A stretch of 64,000 nt of DNA from Thermus brockianus (GTDB lineage Bacteria; Deinococcota; Deinococci; Deinococcales; Thermaceae). Below are positions 58,918 through 64,000 of this stretch, one piece after another; position 1 is the stretch's first letter; each line of letters begins with the position of its first letter. Below the pieces are notes generated by a model. It saw only the letters and a program-made list of their open reading frames with translations, was not told the DNA's origin and made no database searches. The DNA is taken from contig NZ_CP016312.1 in assembly GCF_001880325.1 (NCBI RefSeq), positions 496,001 through 560,000 of the forward strand, read 5' to 3'. The position numbers were made by a program, and so were the translations under genes.

Positions 58918-59621
58918 GGGACTTCCCGCAGGAGCTCGTACACCTCAGGGGAGGTGGGGGGCTCGGGGAGCTGCACCTCCAGCACCACCCCCCGGATGCC
59001 CTCGGACACCATGGACCCAAGGCCCAAGGCGGCCCGCACCAAGGCCTGGTCGTAGGCCTCCCCCACGGGGTCGCGGGAGGGCACCACCCCGTTCACCCGC
59101 ACCCCGGGGAAGGTGCGGCTGGCCCCCTCAATGAGCCCCTCCACCGCCTTGCGCACGGAAAGGGTGTGGGGCTCCATGCGGGCGGAAGGGGGCAGGACCA
59201 AGGTGACAAACCCCCCACCCGCCAGGTGCCGGAGGCCGTGTTGCAGGACGTAGAGGCTACTCTTCACGTCCTGGCTCATGAGGTCGTACCACTCCCCTTC
59301 CAAAAGCTCCACGAAGGGGGTCTTGCTCTCGGCGGTGGTCACGTGGACGATGCCGTCCAAAAGGCCGAAGAGCTCCTCCACCTTCTCAAAGGTGTTGGTC
59401 ACGTCCAAGACCACGCTCATATCCCCCCGGATGGGGATGGCCGTGGCCCCCAAGGCCTCCACCTCGGAGGCCACGGAGGTGGCCAGCTCCACGTCCGGGT
59501 CCACGGCGATGACCGTGGCCCCGTTCCGCCCGTAGCCGTGGGCGATGGCCCGCCCGAAGCCCCGGCCGGCCCCGGTCACCATGACGATCCGCCCCTCGAG
59601 GCCCAACAGGTCCCGTGACAT
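58914..59621 (-). CDS. SDR-family oxidoreductase
   Basis: A 235-residue short-chain dehydrogenase-like protein. The cofactor loop is [13 protein letters not shown], but the usual Tyr-x3-Lys catalytic motif is absent in this reading: the region holds [16 protein letters not shown] instead. It may therefore be a catalytically altered member or use another residue. I chose the ATG at 59621 ([10 protein letters not shown]) because TACAAT (59634 to 59629) lies seven bases before it; the ATG at 59630 is an alternative. It is divergent from the macrodomain gene. Substrate unknown. Confidence 0.75.
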   Translation of the reverse strand: MSRDLLGLEGRIVMVTGAGRGFGRAIAHGYGRNGATVIAVDPDVELATSVASEVEALGATAIPIRGDMSVVLDVTNTFEKVEELFGLLDGIVHVTTAESKTPFVELLEGEWYDLMSQDVKSSLYVLQHGLRHLAGGGFVTLVLPPSARMEPHTLSVRKAVEGLIEGASRTFPGVRVNGVVPSRDPVGEAYDQALVRAALGLGSMVSEGIRGVVLEVQLPEPPTSPEVYELLREVP

Positions 59622-59628
59622 CAGGCCC

Positions 59629-59643
59629 ATTGTAAGGGAAAAT
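59629..59643. promoter_or_regulatory. Divergent leaderless promoters for the SDR (-) and macrodomain (+) genes
   Basis: GAAAAT (59638-59643) ends six bases before the plus-strand ATG at 59650. TACAAT on the minus strand (59634 to 59629) ends seven bases before the ATG at 59621. Confidence 0.45.
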
Positions 59644-59649
59644 GAAGGC

Positions 59650-60129
59650 ATGGCCCGAATCCGCGTGGCCCAAGGGGACATCACCGAGTTCCAGGGGGAC
59701 GCGATCGTCAACGCCGCCAACAACTACCTGAAGCTGGGGGCAGGGGTGGCGGGGGCCATCCTGCGCAAAGGGGGCCCCTCCATCCAGGAGGAGTGCGACC
59801 GCATCGGCAAAATCCGCGTGGGGGAGGCGGCGGTCACGGGGGCGGGGAACCTCCCCGTCCGCTACGTGATCCACGCCGCCGTCTTGGGAGACGAGCCGGC
59901 GAGCCTGGAAACGGTGCGCCAGGCTACCCAAAGCGCCCTAGCCAAGGCGGTGGAGCTCGGCCTAAAGACCGTGGCCTTTCCCCTTTTGGGCACCGGGGTG
60001 GGGGGGCTTCCCGTGGCGGAGGTGGCGCGGGTGATGCTGGAGGAGATCAAGAAGGCCCCGGACACCCTCGAGGTCACCCTCTACGGCTACCGGGAAGAGG
60101 ACGCCGAGGCCATCCGCCGGGCCCTCTAG
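59650..60129 (+). CDS. Macrodomain protein (ADP-ribose or O-acetyl-ADP-ribose processing)
   Basis: A 159-residue single macrodomain, starting [20 protein letters not shown]. The signature [23 protein letters not shown] holds the catalytic/binding asparagines, and [23 protein letters not shown] is the phosphate loop. Such proteins hydrolyse ADP-ribosyl esters or deacetylate O-acetyl-ADP-ribose. The stop lies on a CTAG shared with the GNAT gene. I chose the ATG at 59650 by its box spacing and the family N-terminus. Confidence 0.93.
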   Translation: MARIRVAQGDITEFQGDAIVNAANNYLKLGAGVAGAILRKGGPSIQEECDRIGKIRVGEAAVTGAGNLPVRYVIHAAVLGDEPASLETVRQATQSALAKAVELGLKTVAFPLLGTGVGGLPVAEVARVMLEEIKKAPDTLEVTLYGYREEDAEAIRRAL

Positions 60130-60554
60130 AGGGGTTTGCGGAAGCAGACGATGCGCTCCACCTCTTCGTAGCCCAGGTGGCGGTGGGCCTCCTGGCCGAG
60201 GAGGTTCGCGAGCGCCGCATCCGAGGCCATCTCCCGACACCCCTTGGCCCTGGCCCAGGCCTCGGCCGCCTCCACCAAGGCCCGCCCCACCCCCCGGCGC
60301 CTCCAGGAGGGCAGCACATACCACCCCTCCAAATACCCCACGGGCCGGGTTTCGCATCCTTCGGCGTAGGGGCGGAGGGAAACCTCCACGAAACCCACCA
60401 AGCGCCCTTCGGCTTCCGCCACGAAAGCCATCGCTTGGGGATCCCGCAGGAGGGCTTCCACCTCCTCCGCCTCGTCCCCGCCCTCGGGCCAAAGCTGGAC
60501 CCGCAAGGCCAGGTAGTCCGCCAGCTCCTCCCGCCTTAGGGGCCGGATCCTCAC
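60126..60554 (-). CDS. GNAT N-acetyltransferase, AAC(6')-like
   Basis: A 142-residue acetyltransferase of the GCN5 fold. The acetyl-CoA loop is [17 protein letters not shown] (Q/RxxGxG/A), and [11 protein letters not shown] and [27 protein letters not shown] closely follow the pattern of aminoglycoside 6'-acetyltransferases. Whether an aminoglycoside or a metabolite is the substrate cannot be decided. The start is GTG, overlapping the lipoprotein stop (GTGA). Confidence 0.87.
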   Translation of the reverse strand: MRIRPLRREELADYLALRVQLWPEGGDEAEEVEALLRDPQAMAFVAEAEGRLVGFVEVSLRPYAEGCETRPVGYLEGWYVLPSWRRRGVGRALVEAAEAWARAKGCREMASDAALANLLGQEAHRHLGYEEVERIVCFRKPL

Positions 60555-61402
60555 GGCGCCCGCTCCTCTTCTTGGCCAGGGGAGGCCTTGGGGAAGTACC
60601 CCTCGGCCAAGGCTTTCAGGTCCTCCCCGTCCACCTTGCCGTCCCCGTTTTGGTCCCCCTTAAGGCCCTCGCCCTCCTTGCCCAGGTTCTGCGCCACCTC
60701 CCAAAGGGCGGCGAAGGGCTTGCCCCGGGGCAAGGGCTGGCCTAGGGGCTTTCCTTCCTTGTCATAGAGGACCACCTTGGGGGAAAGCCTGGGGGCGAGG
60801 GGCTTCGCAGGGGTGAGGAGGAGGCGGAAGGCCTCCTGGTCCTTGAGGGGCTTGGCGAAGGCCATGTCCAGGCGCAGGAGGCTAGAGGCGGGGTCAAAGT
60901 CCAGGAGGTAGGCGGGGCTTAGGGCCTTAAGGCTTTCCAGGGCGGGGGTGAGGTCCTTCAGGGGAAGCTCCAGCTGGAAGCCCACCGCCTCCCTTACCTC
61001 CACCCGCCCAAGGAGGAGGAAGGGGGCCTCCACCTGGGCCTGGGGAGCCACCAGGGTAAGCCTAGGCAGGGGCGGGTCGGAAACGGTGAGGGTGAGCTTC
61101 TGGGCCCGGCTGTTCTTGGCCCCGTCCTCCACGGTGAGGATGAGGGAGAACTGGCCCTTTTCCTTGGGCACCCCGCTAAGCCGCCCCCCTTGGAAGACGA
61201 GGCCCTGGGGGAGCCTACCCTCCAGGCTGAAGCTGTAGGGCCTCACCCCCCCTTCGGCGCTGAAGGCGGCGCTATAGGGCTCGCCCAAGTAGGCGGGGGG
61301 AAGGGTGGTGGCGGTGAGGCGGAGGGCCTCGAGGCCCGTCCCGCCCGGGTCCTGGGTGCCGCAGGCGGCCAGGAGGAGGAGAAGGGGCCAGGCCTTGCGC
61401 AT
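60551..61402 (-). CDS. Lipoprotein with Ig-like domain and dockerin-like calcium motif
   Basis: A 283-residue lipoprotein. The signal [11 protein letters not shown] carries a lipobox with Cys near residue 14. An Ig-like (He_PIG type) domain follows: [21 protein letters not shown] and [21 protein letters not shown] second beta region resembles a cohesin-type domain ([14 protein letters not shown]). The end holds [22 protein letters not shown], one EF-hand calcium loop like half a dockerin repeat. It is displayed on the cell envelope; function unknown. TAGGCT lies six bases before the ATG. Confidence 0.8.
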   Translation of the reverse strand: MRKAWPLLLLLAACGTQDPGGTGLEALRLTATTLPPAYLGEPYSAAFSAEGGVRPYSFSLEGRLPQGLVFQGGRLSGVPKEKGQFSLILTVEDGAKNSRAQKLTLTVSDPPLPRLTLVAPQAQVEAPFLLLGRVEVREAVGFQLELPLKDLTPALESLKALSPAYLLDFDPASSLLRLDMAFAKPLKDQEAFRLLLTPAKPLAPRLSPKVVLYDKEGKPLGQPLPRGKPFAALWEVAQNLGKEGEGLKGDQNGDGKVDGEDLKALAEGYFPKASPGQEEERAP

Positions 61403-61408
61403 AGGAAA

Positions 61409-61425
61409 AGCCTAACCGCTATAGT
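61409..61425. promoter_or_regulatory. Divergent leaderless promoters for the lipoprotein (-) and dcd (+)
   Basis: TATAGT (61420-61425) ends seven bases before the dcd ATG at 61433. TAGGCT on the minus strand (61414 to 61409) ends six bases before the lipoprotein ATG at 61402. Confidence 0.5.
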
Positions 61426-61432
61426 TGAAGGC

Positions 61433-61978
61433 ATGATTAAGCCGGACTGGTGGATCCGGGAGATGGCCAAAAAGGGGATGATAGAGCCCTTTGAGGAGAG
61501 GCTCGTGCGGGAAGGGGTCATCAGCTACGGCCTTTCCTCCTTCGGCTACGACCTAAGGGCCGCCCCGGAATGGAAGATCTTCACCAACGTTTTCTCCACC
61601 GTGGTGGACCCCAAGAACTTTGACGCGCGGAGCTTCGTGGAGTACGAGGGCGAAGAGGTCATCATCCCCCCCAACTCCTTCGCCCTCACCCGGAGCATAG
61701 AGTACATCCGCATGCCGGAAAACGTGATCGCCATTGCCTTGGGCAAGAGCACCTACGCCCGGTGCGGCATCGTGGCCAACGTGACCCCCTTGGAACCGGG
61801 CTGGGAAGGCCACGTGACCCTGGAGATCTCCAACACCACCCCCCTCCCCGCCAAGGTCTACGCCGGGGAGGGCATCGTGCAAATCCTCTTCCTGGAAGGC
61901 CCTAGGCCCGAAACCACTTACAAGGACCGCAAGGGCAAGTACCAGGGGCAAAGGGGCATTACCCTGCCCCGGGTGTAG
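61433..61978 (+). CDS. dcd: dCTP deaminase
   Basis: A 181-residue trimeric deaminase giving dUTP from dCTP for thymidylate synthesis. Start [20 protein letters not shown], nucleotide motifs [37 protein letters not shown] with the catalytic Glu region, and [14 protein letters not shown]. The family start and the TATAGT box support the ATG at 61433. A dUTPase function (bifunctional Dcd-Dut) cannot be excluded. Confidence 0.94.
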   Translation: MIKPDWWIREMAKKGMIEPFEERLVREGVISYGLSSFGYDLRAAPEWKIFTNVFSTVVDPKNFDARSFVEYEGEEVIIPPNSFALTRSIEYIRMPENVIAIALGKSTYARCGIVANVTPLEPGWEGHVTLEISNTTPLPAKVYAGEGIVQILFLEGPRPETTYKDRKGKYQGQRGITLPRV

Positions 61979-61981
61979 GCT

Positions 61982-62584
61982 ATGGGGGTGCGCGTCCTCC
62001 TCCTTCTCCTCGTCCTCCTTAGCGCCTGCAAGGGTGAGAGCATGAAGCCCCTTCCCTACCTTTCGGAAAAGCCCGTGCGCTCCTTCAAGGCCCCTGAGCC
62101 GGTGCTAAAGCCCGGCAAGGACTACTACGCCCGCCTCAGGACCACCCAAGGGGATATCCTCTTGGACCTTCTGGAGAAGGAAACGCCCAACACGGTGAAC
62201 TCCTTCGTCTTCCTGGCCCTTCACCGCTACTTTGACGGGGTGGTCTGGCACCGGGTCATCCCCGGCTTCGTGGCCCAGACGGGGGACCCCACGGGCACGG
62301 GCCGGGGTGGGCCCGGCTACACCTTTGGCCTGGAGATCGTCCCGGGCCTGGCCTTTGACCGGGAGGGCCTGGTGGGCATGGCCCGCACCCAGGACCCCAA
62401 CTCCAACGGGAGCCAGTTCTTCATCACCCTGGCCCCCACCCCCCACCTCACGGGGCAGTACACCCTCTTCGCCAAGGTGGTGGAGGGGATGGAGGTGGTG
62501 CGCCGCCTGGCCCCCACGGAGGGCCCCGGGGCCAGGGCGACCCCGGACCGCATCCTCAGCGTGGAAATCCTCGTGAAGGAATGA
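61982..62584 (+). CDS. Cyclophilin-type peptidyl-prolyl isomerase lipoprotein
   Basis: A 200-residue protein with a lipoprotein signal ([13 protein letters not shown]) and a cyclophilin domain: [31 protein letters not shown], then [32 protein letters not shown]. The catalytic Arg is in WHRVIPGF. It probably helps fold envelope proteins outside the membrane. It starts three bases after dcd and overlaps hisZ by four bases (ATGA). Confidence 0.92.
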   Translation: MGVRVLLLLLVLLSACKGESMKPLPYLSEKPVRSFKAPEPVLKPGKDYYARLRTTQGDILLDLLEKETPNTVNSFVFLALHRYFDGVVWHRVIPGFVAQTGDPTGTGRGGPGYTFGLEIVPGLAFDREGLVGMARTQDPNSNGSQFFITLAPTPHLTGQYTLFAKVVEGMEVVRRLAPTEGPGARATPDRILSVEILVKE

Positions 62585-63659
62585 TCCCCGAAGGCACCCG
62601 CTTCCTCCTCCCCCCCGAGGCCCGGCTCAAGGCCGAGCTCCAAAGGCGGCTCCAGAAGCTCTTCTGGCAGCACGGCTACGAGCCCGTGGAGCTTCCCGCC
62701 CTCGAGGCCTTTGACCCTAGCCATCCCCTGGCGGAAAGGGCCTTCAAGCTGGTGGACAAGACGGGGGAGGTGCTCGCCCTAAGGAGCGAGTTCACCACCC
62801 TTCTCGCTAAGCTCCTAAGGCCCCACCTGAAGGAAGGGGCCCACCGCTTCCAGTACGCCGGGGCCCTTTGGCTACGGGAAGGGGATGCGGAGCTTGGGCG
62901 GCTTCGCGAGTACACCCAGGTGGGGCTAGAGCTCATCGGGGTCACGGGGCCCAAGGCGGACGCGGAGGTCCTCCACCTGGCCTTTGCCGCCCTCGAGGCC
63001 CTGGGCCTAGACGGGGTGGTGGAGGTGGGCCTGCCGAGCCTGGTGGGGGAGGTGCTCAAGGCCTCGGGCCTGCCGGAAGGGGCTAGAAGGGCGGCGCAGG
63101 CCGCCATCCACCGCAAAAACCTCCCCGAGCTTTCCGCCCTCCTCGCCCGCCACCCGGTGCCGGAAGGGGTGAAGAAGGCCCTCCTCGCCCTCCCTGACCT
63201 CTACGGGGAACCAGAGGTCCTAAAGGAGGCCAAGGCCCTGCCCCTCCCCCCAAGGCGCAGAAGGCCCTGGCCGACCTGGAGAGGACCCTGAAGCTTCTGG
63301 AAAGGCCCGTCCTCCTGGACCTGGGTATGGCCCGGCGGTACGAGTACTACTCGGGCATCTTCTTCCGGGCCTACACCCCGGGCTTCGGCCTGCCCCTCCT
63401 GGGGGGTGGGCGGTACGATGGGGCCCTTCTGCCCCAAGCGGCGGGCTTCGCCTTGGGGGTGGAACGGGCCCTGGAGGCCCTAAAGCTTCCCCAGGCGGAG
63501 GAACCCCCTGAGGTCTTGGCCCTGGACCTGAAGGCCCTCCGCCACTTCGCCCGGGAAAGGCGGGTGGAGCTTTACCACGGGGAAGACCCCGTGGCCTACG
63601 CCAAGGCCAAAGGCATCCCCTACCTGGCGGAAGGGGAGCGCATCTGGGAGGTGGTGTGA
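62581..63659 (+). pseudogene. hisZ: HisZ, regulatory subunit of ATP phosphoribosyltransferase, frameshifted as assembled
   Basis: The first part (62581 to about 63245) resembles a class II aminoacyl-tRNA synthetase-like His[37 protein letters not shown] and RYAG-like [17 protein letters not shown]. The second part (about 63250 to 63659) continues [19 protein letters not shown] and [12 protein letters not shown]. They join at the C6 run 63246-63251: with a seventh C the reading is [18 protein letters not shown]. HisZ with the short HisG forms the first, feedback-regulated enzyme of histidine synthesis. The stop overlaps the hisG start (GTGA). Confidence 0.9.
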
Positions 63660-64000
63660 AGCGCTACGCCCTCACCGTGGCCCTGCCCAAGGGAAGGATG
63701 TTCCAGGAGGCCTACGAGGCCCTCCGGCGGGCGGGCCTTCCCCTTCCCCCCATCCAGGACCCCCGGGCCCTCCTCCACGGGGAGGAAGGGGGCGTGGCCC
63801 TTCTGGAGCTCCGCAACAAGGACGTGCCGGTCTACGTGGACCTGGGCATCGCCGAGATCGGGGTGGTGGGGAAGGATGTCCTCCTGGACTCGGGGCGGGA
63901 CCTCTACGAGCCCGTGGACCTGGGCTTTGGCGCCTGCCGGCTCTCCCTCATAAGGCGCCCGGGGGACACCTCCCCCATCCGCCGCATCGCCACCAAGTAC
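63656..64000 (+). CDS. hisG: ATP phosphoribosyltransferase, short form, 3' end missing
   Basis: The gene starts at a GTG (63656) inside the hisZ stop and runs open to the window edge. The N-terminus [23 protein letters not shown] is the canonical HisG start; [26 protein letters not shown] follows with the dicarboxylate-binding-protein-like fold. It catalyses ATP plus PRPP to phosphoribosyl-ATP. The short form needs HisZ, which is present directly upstream. The his genes are split: hisF-hisIE lie about 60 kb away. Confidence 0.95.
   Translation, partial: MKRYALTVALPKGRMFQEAYEALRRAGLPLPPIQDPRALLHGEEGGVALLELRNKDVPVYVDLGIAEIGVVGKDVLLDSGRDLYEPVDLGFGACRLSLIRRPGDTSPIRRIATKY

Overview
The window comes from a Thermus species (Deinococcus-Thermus). 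The base composition is very GC-rich with codons ending in G or C. The heat-shock operon has the Thermus layout dnaK-grpE-dnaJ-dafA-clpB, with a DnaJ that lacks the cysteine zinc finger and a DafA assembly factor. The NapA antiporter keeps D156, D157 and K305 of the T. thermophilus enzyme. The 16S rRNA gene stands alone, without 23S and 5S. The 16S sequence and many protein residues differ from my recollection of T. thermophilus HB8, so this is probably another species or a divergent strain.

Layout. 1-7 kb: nucleoside kinase, a MurE-like ligase, TrmFO, hisF-hisIE, class II fructose bisphosphatase, and a decayed IS200/IS605-type tnpB element. 7-18 kb: phosphoglycerate mutase, a six-gene leftward operon (aroA-cmk-CDP-alcohol transferase-Nudix-SDR-nrnA), a large BTAD regulator, manA, an SIS-domain protein, endonuclease V and PlsC. 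18.6-36.6 kb: HU, FtsH, then a nearly uninterrupted rightward block for proteostasis and ion homeostasis (dnaK operon, ferritin-like protein, baeRF-like protein, two small heat-shock proteins, phosphoesterase, thioredoxin, DUF1931 histone-fold protein, PsiE-like protein, KhtTU-like K+/H+ antiporter, SDH-type protease, rhomboid, CBS protein, NapA). 36.6-53 kb: lytic transglycosylase, dnaB, protoglobin, glutamate synthase, guaB, tRNA-Val, a PhoB/PhoR/PhoU-like module, prfB with its programmed frameshift, and murA. 53-64 kb: RHH protein plus Ser/Thr kinase, RidA, MeaB, Nudix, 16S rRNA, nrdR, SDR, macrodomain, GNAT, lipoprotein, dcd, cyclophilin, hisZ and the start of hisG.

Three sequence-wide patterns stand out. 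(1) Seven single-base frameshifts break six genes (murE-like twice, trmFO, tnpB, psiE-like, nudix, hisZ). All can be placed at a run of exactly six C or G where seven would restore the frame. This looks mainly like consensus undercalling, although runs of 7-8 are intact elsewhere. (2) Seven convergent gene pairs end on one shared CTAG, so the two stop codons interlock on opposite strands. (3) At least a dozen genes have a TANNNT -10 box 6-8 bases before the start codon, the signature of leaderless mRNAs. dnaK, clpB, hup, gltB, murA and the DUF1931 gene instead have full -35/-10 promoters and leaders. No CRISPR array, prophage or integrase was seen, and no gene-free stretch exceeds about 300 bases. 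The regulatory idea most worth testing is a HAIR-like operator shared by clpB and the DUF1931 gene, together with the HspR/MerR-like look of DafA.
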